NCBI GenBank assembly: GCA_024220505.1
Contig: JAKZZE010000021.1
Span: 558,001 to 622,000, forward strand
DNA: 64,000 nt
DNA from: Rhizopus arrhizus
Taxonomy: Eukaryota; Mucoromycota; Mucoromycetes; Mucorales; Rhizopodaceae
Direction of reading: 5' to 3'
The notes beneath the pieces were generated by a model, which did no database searches, had not been told where the DNA came from, and worked only from the letters and a program-made list of their open reading frames with translations. Positions within the stretch are counted from its first letter, which is position 1; the number at the start of each line of letters is the position of its first letter. This document shows positions 31,465-40,981 of the stretch, piece after piece. Both the position numbers and the translations under genes were made by a program.

Positions 31465-31898
31465 GAAGTGTTTTAAGTATTCAAAAATAAGATAAAGAAC
31501 AATTAACGAGACCGAACAATAGTTCTAAAATCGAATACTTTTATTAAAGAAAGATTTCAAGGCTATTTGTATTAGTTGAGCAAGACCTGAGATTAGATGA
31601 CAAAAATAGTTACGACCGATATGATTCGACATGTATAAGAAGAAAGTTATAGACTGATGTTAATAATCAACTGTTGAGATGAAAGTGAAACTTGGCGGTT
31701 TAGGGCAGTGATAATTATCAGGATCTATTCTTATTCAAACTCATTTGTAAAGATAGTAATAAATTGTCTAGATATAAACTGAAACATATTATTCAGGGCA
31801 GTTGCTAATTATCAGGATCTATTCTTATTCAAACTCATTTGTAAAGATTTAGACCAGAATGATAAGACTGTATCTTATTGACATGTCAAAACATGACA
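31465..31898. repeat. Solo LTR, family D, 434 bp, without target duplication
   Basis: TGAAGTGTTTTAAG...CAAAACATGACA, same length as the copy at 34291-34724. The flanks CTTAG and GCCTT do not match, and the two flanks look like parts of different sequences. Confidence 0.88.
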
Positions 31899-32260
31899 GC
31901 CTTGCATTCTCCAAAGCCGAAGGAGATTCCGAAGTCGTTACCACTTATTTGCGAGATAATGGCATCCGGTCTACCCTGACTTTGTTCAAGAGCAGCTTTG
32001 TCTGGCCATCTCAACATTATGTTTTTTTCATTATCCGACAAGATTCTTGACAACAAAGGGTGGAAGTAGGAACTCCTTTGCCTGTGTCCTACAAGCTATC
32101 TGATCTGCTCCTTGGCAGTTCATCTTTCATTCTACTCCATTTCTCAGTGACAATGTCTTCTTACAAGCTCAGAAGCTCATCCACCTTCTTGATGCCGAAA
32201 TCCGCCTTGATGATGACTTTGACAACAACAACATTAACAAAAAAAAAAAGAAAAAAAAAA
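31899..32260 (+). pseudogene. Coding-like remnant of unknown origin
   Basis: Short open stretches change frame several times on the plus strand: LAFSKAEGDSEVVTTYLRDN and FKSSFVWPSQHYV (from about 31899), then GTPLPVSYKLSDLLLGSS, then FHSTPFLSDNVFLQAQ...HLLDAEIRLDDDFDNNN up to a poly-A run. It reads like a decayed gene with several frameshifts. I do not recognise it. Confidence 0.35.
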
Positions 32261-32327
32261 AGAAAAAAAAAAAATACAAAAAAAAAATCTTCCATTTTTA
32301 TTTTACTTTTATTATATTTTAATATAG

Positions 32328-33275
32328 TCACTTGACTTTAAATAAACCGGAGTTCTCATTAGAGATATCCCCTATAAACAAAAAGAAGTAGGAACTCCAA
32401 AGTTCTGTCTCGCCGATTTGGTTATTCTTCACAAATGTTTTGGGTAGCTCTTCGATTCTAAAAATGAAATTTATGAACAGGGGATCTGAAAAAAAAAAGA
32501 AATACTTACAATCGGGCTAAACCCATTAATAGTCTTTGCTCATAATAAGAAGCCGTATCTGCCATTTGAGTGGGCATTAAAACTCCTTTCATGATACTAA
32601 TATTTCTTTCTTCTATATCGTAAACGATATGTGACAATTTCAAATATACATCGCCTGTTGGTTTCAAATTTTTCATCATAAAAGATCGTACTTGATTGTT
32701 GTGCAGTTCGTTCAAAAGGACTTCTGAGAATATGCTTTTTTGAATATCACTGAAGTGTCCAGGAGCCAAGAACAATATATGGAAATGGCCAATTATTTCT
32801 ATGACTCTATTTTCCAAGAAAATACCATCTTTGCTGTTATTGATGATGTCTACGATGCGATTTCTATACTTGAAAAAAAGGTCCGTCACGTCTTCACCTT
32901 TAAAGAACCATCGGCTCTGCTGCTGAACATTACAGCTAACTTCCTTGTTTAATGCATCTCCACTTTCTCCTTCTACACCTACAATTGTTTCCACGTCAGT
33001 TGAAGAACTACTGGCTGCTTTTTCTCTCCAAAACAAAATCATTTCCTCTGACTTTCTCCAAGCTTTCAAACCATTTACGAGTCTTGTTCTGTTAGAAGCG
33101 TCTATCCATTTGTCAATTATCAGTTTACATCTTCTTGTCGCAAGGTCTTTTTCAGTATGATGAAAGAAGAGAAAAAAAAACTTTTTGGCGTGAGTGTATC
33201 AACGTTGCTTATGCACCATTGCGCATCAGATGGAATTCGTCTTTTGCGTTTATTTGAATTTTGTGAATTTTCCAT
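32328..33275 (-). pseudogene. Two-exon gene of unknown function, probably truncated (gene Z)
   Basis: The likely start is at 33275 (MENSQNSNKRKRRIPSDAQW). The frame shifts in a nine-T run near 33170-33180 and continues DKWIDASNRTRLVNGLKAWR to exon 1's end at 32510 (ASYYEQRLLMGLAR). An intron GTAAGT...TTTTAG (32509-32458) joins to exon 2, 32457-32328 (IEELPKTFVKNNQIGETELW, then SSYFFLFIGDISNENSG and stop). The body is helical with no motif I can name. The abrupt ending suggests the 3' part was lost. From memory, similar proteins form expanded families in Mucoromycota, which I cannot check here. Confidence 0.5.
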
Positions 33276-33964
33276 GAAAATTTATTTAAGAAGTGATTAT
33301 TAGTTTAGAAGTGAATATAGAACGGAAGTAAAATTTAGTTTAGAAGTGAAAAGTGAAAAGAAAGAAATAAAGTATATATCCATGATCGGATTCATTCCGT
33401 ATTGGTTTATACTAGTAAATAAAAAATTAGCTTATTTTGGCTGCACGGGTTCTTCATGATTACTCAGGGGAAGGTACTGGCTTTTTTGCATTATATTTAT
33501 ATTGTTTGCAGTTGTAATTTTAATTTTTCCAACGCAAAAAGAAAATACATGGGATAGCACAAGTAAGATCAGTCAAAACAACAAGACCAGTAAAATTTTA
33601 CGAGCTGCGTGCCTTATTATCTGAAGCTTTAAATGCTTAAAACCTTAACTAAAATCATTGCCACCAGCGAAGAAAAATGTCACTTTTCGAGGAGCGGTTT
33701 ATCTTTACATGAATTAGACAATTTGTATACTCAATCCTCCAATCCTACAAGTGCTTCCATCGAATTTCTTTTTCTTACATATCTCCATGCCAATAAATAA
33801 TGGTCGTCAACAAATTCTCTTTCTTTATTATATTTTTTCTTTTTTTTTCTCTTAATCCCGAAGAGCGAATATTTAGTTTTCAGTGTTCACATTGCCAAAG
33901 GGCGTTTTTTATGTTTCAATCTGCGCTTTTTCTATATATTTGTATATATGGTTTAATGATACGA
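33276..33964. other. Intergenic, no gene recognised
   Basis: AT-rich DNA with TTTAGAAGTGAA repeats near 33305-33360. No ORF with a recognisable motif. It probably holds the promoters of divergently oriented genes Z (minus) and Y (plus). Confidence 0.35.
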
Positions 33965-34290
33965 TGAACTACTATTACGCCCGTTCTCGTTCAACGTTCT
34001 CACAAAGCGTCATACATGGAAAACAGAAAGCATCTCAACGCAAATTTGCCCAACTATTCGAAAATACATACCAGTTGTGGTATTTTGATAATCTTATACA
34101 ACAATATAAAAAAGTAGGAGACGAAATAAAATACAATGAGATCAAACTGAAGGTAATTTTATTAAAATAAGATAATAAAAGACTGAAGAACTACTTCTGT
34201 TTCTAAACATTCCCTTTTTATGTAAGAGATTATCTAGAGGTATTTTAGTAAGTGTAATTAAATTATGTAAGGGTAATATTTTTTGTTTAT

Positions 34291-34724
34291 TGAAGTGTTT
34301 TAAGTATAAAAAATAGGACAAAGAACAATTAACGAGACCGAACAATAGTTCTAAAATCGAATACTTTTATTAAAGAAAGATTTCAAGGCTATTTGTATTA
34401 GTTGAGCAAGACCTGAGATTAGATGACAAAAATAGTTACGACCGATATGATTCGACATGTATAAGAAGAAAGTTATAGACTGATGTTAATAATCAACTGT
34501 TGAGATGAAAGTGAAACTTGGCGGTTTAGGGCAGTGATAATTATCAGGATCTATTCTTATTCAAACTCATTTGTAAAGATAGTAATAAATTGTCTAGATA
34601 TAAACTGAAACATATTATTCAGGGCAGTTGCTAATTATCAGGATCTATTCTTATTCAAACTCATTTGTAAAGATTTAGACCAGAATGATAAGACTGTATC
34701 TTATTGACATGTCAAAACATGACA
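34291..34724. repeat. Solo LTR, family D, 434 bp
   Basis: Perfect target duplication TTTAT (34286-34290 and 34725-34729). Contains two copies of a roughly 93-bp internal segment with CAGGATCTATTCTTATTCAA. Confidence 0.93.
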
Positions 34725-34903
34725 TTTATATTGTTTTCTTTTCAATTAATACAGTAATATTCGAGCATTAAATCAATATAAAAACATAAATAAAATTACA
34801 ATATAAATACTAAACATAATATCTAACTAATAATTTAAGCTCTTTATTACAAAATAGAATTATAAAAGATATATATTTATATCTTGAAATATGCTATTAT
34901 ATT

Positions 34904-35555
34904 TGTTAAGGATACATAAGATTATAGTCACTTTATTTTAGTAAAAGGAATCATATATGATCCTGAATAATATGTTGACATAACTTGGAATCATTTATAA
35001 CATTATTCCCAACACAGATCAATAAAATACTTTGATTAGATTTTTATATTAAGCTTTATTCATATTAACTTCACATAGTCAAATAAGATGACATGGTTGT
35101 AATATAGTTTATTGATAGTATGAGCATGTTGAATAAGGAATGAAGATTACTTACCGGATCATCATTAGTCATGAAAACATTTATCCTGACTGAGATATTA
35201 TTGTTAGCAATGATATCCAATCACGGAACTAAAGGTCATTATATTCATCCGTACCGTCTCCTTAAATAGTTATATCTGAAACCATCCCAATAGCATAATT
35301 GACAATACAAGCTAGGAGCAGGCTAAGCTAATAATTAGAAATAGTAATCATCTATTCTTTCAAGTTGATTATAAATCTGTCCTAATTCTTTACCCGTATC
35401 ATGTCTATAAATACTTTCATTTTTTACATGTAGAATTTATTTTTTAATCATAATAATAGTTATCTTAACTTAATAAAGAGTTACCAAGTTCTAATAGTAT
35501 TTCTTTATCTTTGATTGCTATATTATATTTACCTAAAACTCCAATTTCCTAAACA
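34904..35555. repeat. Solo LTR, family C, 652 bp
   Basis: TGTTAAGGATACAT...TTTCCTAAACA, closely matching 25873-26521. The flanks ATATT and ATAAA agree only partly, so the target duplication has decayed or recombination occurred. Confidence 0.9.
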
Positions 35556-36492
35556 ATAAAGAGGTTCAAGAGACTCATCGATTATTTGATTCATTTGTTA
35601 ATTTTATTAATCGAGAGAAACAACTCGCCTATTCCACAACAGAGCAATTCAAAGTTTTTGTGTTTCTGTAAAAAACAATTTGAAACAACCAATGGTTTCC
35701 ATCGTCACTATCAAAAAAATAAATGCGCAGATACAAGTGATATACAAGCAAGCACTCAAGCAATTTCTGAGAGTACCAACGATGTAATTAATTCCAGTGA
35801 GATGCCATTAGATCAAGTAAAGGTACAAGTTTAGTGAACATTATTAATGATCCTCGATTCAATAACTTTTCTTATTTTGTCTGCTTTCAGATCATAAAAA
35901 GTCTGGATAACTGGATGAAATTGGCTTTTCTTCTGGTTCTTCAGAAAAGATTAAAATTTTAACAAATAGCTTCTATGACGCCTTTGATAATTGCTTTAAA
36001 AAAATGAAAGAAGAAACGAAATGGAAATTACGTTCAGAAAGAGTAGTTGAAGATATTCTATATTCCTTCGGAGCTGATTTAGAACGAGAGAAGTAAGCAG
36101 TTAACTAGAGTTCAGCACAGATTTTTTAGTTATTAACGTCTTTACTATGCTTTGAACAGTGCAGTGCATTCGTTTATCATTGATACATCTGACTCCGAAG
36201 TAAAAAACCTGTTTACGGACGACGAATGGGCAGAAATTACAGATGAAAACAAAAAAAAATGTTACTTTACCAGAAGAAATTCGGTCACTTTTAACAAACA
36301 TGAGCAAGGTAAAACAACACCAATATTTTGTCGATTTTGTAAATCAAGGTAACATCTTTTTATAGACTACAGTAGATGAAATAAGAAAAGAAATATTCAA
36401 GTATGCCGATATTCGATATAATAACTATTCAGAAGACAAAAGCTTCCATATTGATAAAATATGTCATGCTATCGAATCTCTGTGAGTATTTA

Positions 36493-37666
36493 CAGTGGGT
36501 GGAAAAATGGTTCCAATGTTTTCGTCTCGCAACTTTAACGCTTTATAACTTTTGAACTACTAACGGTAACGACTCACAAAAACATGCATTTTGTAGCGCT
36601 TTTACAGCTTATATCAGTGAAAAAAAAATTGTTTGCACTGCTACACAATCGGGAATAAACTAACATTAAGTACAAAAACCAACATTGGAACCATTTTTCC
36701 ACTACAATTGTACATAAGTTTATTTGTTATTTAATGGAATTTTCACGAGAGCTTTTTAGCTGATTATGAGTCATACCATTCCGGCTATCGCCGAAAAAGT
36801 CTACGTGACTTATAAAATTAATTTATCCCCGGTCAAAGCTTTTTTTTCCTTTCCTTTCTCCACATATCAAAGATTTGGGGTATCACTACACATATGGTTC
36901 GCGCTCTCTCTAAAAACAAGCAAGAAAGCATCAAATCATTGGTTTTACAAAACAAGCCATACTCAGTGATAATGGAACGTATTCCTAATTTAAAAAAATC
37001 TACTTTAAGTAGATATGCCAACAAGTTTTCTCCTGGTAGAGTAACAGCAAACCCTGGTAGAAAGGCTGCTCTAAGCGTTACCATCAAGCCTTATATACGT
37101 AAGCAGATTGTTAATAGTACTCTCAAGACTGCGAAGGCTGTCCATAAGTACCTAGTATGCACTGGTCACAATATTAGCTACTCAGGTACCATTAAGGTTA
37201 TGCAAAGCATGAACTTCCATGCTAAGATAAAGGTAAAAAAGCCTTTATTGATTAAGGTTCAGAAAGCAAGACGACTAGCATGGACAGAAGAGCATAAAAA
37301 ATGGACAAGCGATGACTGAAGACGTATGGTATTCAGTGACAAAACGAAAGTCAACGTTTATGGGTCAGATGGCTGCAAATACTTTTGGAGTCGACCAGAT
37401 GATAAACTTCAACCCCATCATCTCGACTTGACAGTTAAAGGAGGCGCAGTAGCATTATGGTATGGGGTTGTATTACCTATGACGGGCCTGGCTATGCATG
37501 TTGTATTAGTGAAGGCACAATGAAGGCTTCTGATTATGTCGGAATTCTTAGTACAACTCTTATGGGTAGCCTTGATTACTATGGTTACAATAATCAGGAT
37601 GTTATAGGTAGACATAATAAAATAATAAATTATGCTATAAACCAAACATCTCCAACACTAGCATAG
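36493..37666 (+). mobile_element. Truncated Tc1/mariner element
   Basis: It starts CAGTGGGTGGAAAAATGG after TA. The same sequence, inverted, recurs at about 36680-36708, so the first 215 bp form a hairpin-like end. The transposase breaks off before the second catalytic Asp and no right terminal repeat is present. Confidence 0.82.
36894..37666 (+). pseudogene. Tc1/mariner transposase, broken and truncated
   Basis: Starts MVRALSKNKQESIKSL. The helix-turn-helix region ends LKKSTLSRYANKF, as in the copy at 63823. A TGA at 37317-37319 replaces the Trp expected in DDWRRMVFSD. The frame resumes VFSDKTKVNVYGSDGCKYFW, shifts near 37445, and continues VWGCITYDGPGYACCISEG...DYYGYNNQDVI before diverging. 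The second catalytic Asp and the Glu are missing. Confidence 0.82.
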
Positions 37667-37781
37667 TTAAACCATAAAGATCTGACGATGAATTATATCG
37701 TAAAGAGTAATAAATGTCTTGCATGTATATTACCAACCTGTTATAGTATTAAGTCTTTGCATAATCTCTTTTATGATCCAA

Positions 37782-38766
37782 TGTATTTAGTTGCATTGAG
37801 ACTATGTGTTTTGCCAAGTATTAAAATAAGAGACAAAAACTAAAAAAAGATAATAGTTGTGAAACTAAAGATTATATGTTGCTTTATTAATAAAAACATT
37901 TGAGGCTATTTATACTTTTTGGATGTCTGGATCTTTACCGCTATTTCAATTGATCGGTTAAAAGAATAATGTGGGAAGGATGGGAAGATAAAGGAAAGAT
38001 AGTAGATAATCAATAGCCGCTGTCTTCTTGACGAATCAAGGGACAATGAAGTAGATAAATTATTGATCTAACGATAATTATCGAATAAGATTGGATTAGA
38101 CTGCCGTTGTTATAATCAGGTTCCGATATAGTCGTGGGAACGCCGATAGAGACAACAGGGCAAAGTTGGCTATTGCGGAGATCTCTCGTTTATCCATGAA
38201 TGTTCACTTTACTAGTTGTGTGGATACAACACTATGTATGTCAGAATAGAATATTGTTTTCCTTGCATAGTAACTTTATCGATCTAAACGAATGATTGAG
38301 AAATATTCTTATCAATAATCCGATTGGTGCCTTAATGACTCCTGTTGTCTCCATTATTAGGTTTCAGTCTTTCTGTACTAATTTAGTAACCAAGTTTACT
38401 CAAACCCAATAATCATTCAGGAACAAAATACAAGTGCCGTCTTAAACAACAATTCTATGGATGCGTATTTATAAATGCAACGCTAGTAGCTTAGAACAAT
38501 GATTTATAATATAATTATACAAGATAAGATTCCATGGAACAAGATATGATGGCAATGCCCCAATCCAGAATGAAACATCAAGAAAGAACCAATTGATTTA
38601 ACTCAATCATCCCCATGAATTATTCTTCAAAAGAATATAAATATCCCACCTAAATCCTCATTGAAAAAAGGATAACTTTAACTTGGATATAATCAAGAAT
38701 AAAAAGTATCTCAAAGTAATTATCGTTTTGGTGCTTTTTTATTTCTTTTTATCTTCGTTTATTACA
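37782..38766 (+). repeat. Probable solo LTR (about 555 bp) split by another solo LTR
   Basis: It runs TGTATTTAG...TTTATTACA and is flanked on both sides by TGATCCAA (37774-37781 and 38767-38774). The right part has a promoter-like AATATAAATATCCC and AATAAAAAG, as in other LTRs here. An 8-bp duplication would be long for a gypsy element, so the boundaries are uncertain. Confidence 0.45.
37807..38231 (-). repeat. Solo LTR, family F (same as G3/G4), 425 bp
   Basis: TGTTTTGCCAAGTATT...GTGGATACAACA with perfect target duplication CTATG (37802-37806 and 38232-38236). Confidence 0.93.
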
Positions 38767-38774
38767 TGATCCAA

Positions 38775-39445
38775 TACTATCGTCGCTTCATTCCTGCATT
38801 GTCTGAAATCCTGTCTCCATTAAATGAATTGAAGAAAAAGGGGGTGGCTTTCAAGTGGGGTGAAGAACAACAAATTAGTTTTGATCATTGCAAGAAACTA
38901 CTTATATCAGAACCTGTGTTGGCCCATCCGGATTTCAATAGAACCTTTGTTTTATACACTGACGCATCCGACATTGGAATTGGTGGTGTACTGTCACAAG
39001 AAAGTCTGGAAACTGCTAATGTACTACATCCGATCTATTTTGGGAGCAAGGCTCTGACCGAGCCAGAGAAGAATTTGTCGGTATATGAGCGAGAATTCTT
39101 AGCTGTGGTTTACTTCATTCACTTCTTTAAGGTGTATCTTATGGGGAAGAGATTTATCGTTTACACTGATCAAAAGGCGCTGCAGTACCTCAAGAAGTTT
39201 AATGAAGATTCGTCAGCAAAGATTGTTAGGTGGTTATCTTCTCTTTTGGCCTATGACTTTGACATAAAGTATCGTCCTGGGAAACTGAACAGCAATGCTG
39301 ATGCTTTGTCAAGATTGCCTGAAGAAGTAAGCCAAGGTTTAGAATTTGAAGAGGTGATCGAAGACAACTATCTACCGCTGTATACTGCTGTTCTTGAGGA
39401 GAGGTCGAAAAGATTGAAAAGTGACTCTGATACGACAAGTGCTCC
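38775..39445 (+). pseudogene. G6 pol: RT end and RNase H
   Basis: YYRRFIPALSEILSPLNELK (RT connection), then RNase H: RTFVLYTDASDIGIGGVLSQ, a Glu in YEREFLAVVYFIHFFKVYL, VYTDQKALQYL, and YRPGKLNSNADALSRL. Catalytic Asp/Glu/Asp residues are present. The frame continues directly into the integrase when the solo LTR at 39446-39860 and one GCTCC are removed. The upstream RT is missing. Confidence 0.82.
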
Positions 39446-39860
39446 TGATTTATCCAAGAATAGAAAGGAACAAGAGAGGACGAGACTCGATAAAGAGATT
39501 GCTTTATTTAATAAGAAAATGATACTCTATTTATACTTTTCATACACGGATAATATTTCATGTCATGGATTAATAATTAATGAGTATGATATAACTGATG
39601 ACAAATAGATAATGGTTACGTGTTCTTCCATTGTTATCTTTGTCATCATAAGCATTTATCCATAGAATACTCGTATATGATTGACTGCGATTGACTGTGA
39701 TTTAGTTCCTGGATTTAATATAATTTAACCGTGCAATTACGCAGCATCTTATCCTTAATGAAGATTATCCGAATTAACCTGTAGCCTATCTATTGGATAT
39801 ATTTTACATGTAGCTTATTAATACTGTTTTCATATCGAGTTATGAATGATGGATACATCA
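39446..39860 (-). repeat. Solo LTR, family H, 415 bp
   Basis: TGATTTATCC...GGATACATCA with perfect target duplication GCTCC (39441-39445 and 39861-39865). It has the GCTTTATT...CTATTTATACTTTTC arrangement common to LTRs here. The ORF over this LTR (KEIALFNKKM...) is therefore not part of pol. Confidence 0.9.
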
Positions 39861-40566
39861 GCTCCTATTACTATGGGAATGAACAAGGAGTTATACAACG
39901 CTCTAGTTTTGTACCTGACAAGTTTGAAATACGTACCATACTACGATGAAAAACAACGAAAAGCAATACGATGCCAGGCGGTGAACTATGAAGTAATTAA
40001 CGGCGAACTTTTCAAGCGAGCTACGAAGGCATATCCAAGACGATGGGTGGTGGCCACTGATAAGGTGATGTCAATTCTCAAGGAAAACCACGATCACTGG
40101 ATGGCGGGGCACCAGGGTGTTCAGAGGACTTTTGATCGAATCAAGATGAAATATTATTGGCCGGGTTACTACAATACAGTGCGTGAGTATGTTCAAGCAT
40201 GTCAAATCTGTCAAAGTTTTGGGCCTAAGTTACCTCCTGCTCCTTTGTATTCTATGTCAATTCCACAAAGGGGACCTTTCGAAATTATGATGATTGATTA
40301 CATCAGCTTACCTCTCTCAAACAAAGGGTTTAATGCCGCATTAGTGGGAATCGACATGTATTCAGGATGGGTAGAAGTAAAACCTACACCAAACCAAACA
40401 GCAAGCACTACAGGCGTCTTTCTATACGAATGGATCTGTCGACTTGGAATGCCTGCGAGGATTTTATCCGATAATGGTCCACACTTCAATGCTCAAGAAT
40501 TGAAAGCGTTTATGTTACATGCGTATGGGCTAGAGATCACTATGGGTGCGGCGTATCATCCTCAAA
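39861..40566 (+). pseudogene. G6 integrase, N-terminal and core
   Basis: Starts ITMGMNKELYNALVLYL. The zinc domain is ENHDHWMAGHQG...ACQICQSF. The core has the first Asp in MMIDYISLPL, the second in ILSDNGPHFN, and breaks off at AAYHPQ, where G5 is inserted (TCAAA duplication). The catalytic Glu follows on the other side of G5 (RQGKVERANQS at about 48440). Confidence 0.85.
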
Positions 40567-40900
40567 TGAGATATTTGCAGATAATAAAGTGAGAAAAAAG
40601 AAAGGAAATAGTACTTGAAAACTAGTGAATGAGTCTCTATGTAACCTCTTTATTAGATTTCAAGACGAGAGAAAGAACCCATTTAATCAAACTACGCCTT
40701 TATATAGGAAATGAAATTATTCAGGGACCGAAGTGAGTTCAAGTTCAATTTTAGTATTGAGCTTGAACAATATAAACATTGTATATGAGCTTTTAAGGAA
40801 TATGTAATAAGTAATATTATGTATTCAGTACTTGTTATTTCTTATATAAGATCTGAGTAATCTCATACGAATAATAGTATTTAATGAGGTAAATACGACA
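40567..40900 (-). repeat. G5 3' LTR, 334 bp
   Basis: Ends AAATACGACA at 40900. The likely polypurine tract on the minus strand, GGTCGGGGGCTA, lies at 40901-40912. Confidence 0.9.
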
Positions 40901-40981
40901 TAGCCCCCGACCAGTCTGAGATCACCTTGAAGAAAATCCTGTGGCTATTTTTAATATTTTTTTTTTTCTTAGAAAAGTAAT

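Larger units (their letters stand above)
33965..36481 (+). pseudogene. Multi-exon gene of unknown function with TEs in its introns (gene Y)
   Basis: Exon 1, 33965-34152 (MNYYYARSRSTFSQSVIHG...KKVGDEIKYNEIKLK), ends at a GTAATT donor. Exon 2, about 35566-35822, has a zinc-finger-like FLCFCKKQFETTNGFHRHYQ ending KNKC. Exon 3, 35891-36092, has FDNCFKKMKEETKWKLRSER, VVEDILYSFGADLERE. Exon 4, 36160-36308, has AVHSFIIDTSDSEVKNLFTD, DEWAEITDENKKK. Exon 5, 36373-36481, has VDEIRKEIFKYADIRY and HIDKICHAIESL. Introns 3 and 4 join in phase; exon 3 has a frame break near 35911. Two solo LTRs lie in intron 1 and a mariner follows exon 5. Function unknown; the LRSxxVVEDxLY and HSFIIDxSD blocks recall a fungal expanded family (memory only). 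Confidence 0.55.

Noticed and set aside
38400..38766. G6 RT continuing upstream of 38767
   Set aside because: This DNA is LTR-like and non-coding; no RT motif is found, so the upstream part of G6 has been lost.
39480..39608. C-terminal tail of the RNase H ORF (KEIALFNKKMILYLYFSY and on)
   Set aside because: This stretch lies in the solo LTR with GCTCC target duplications, so it is not part of pol.
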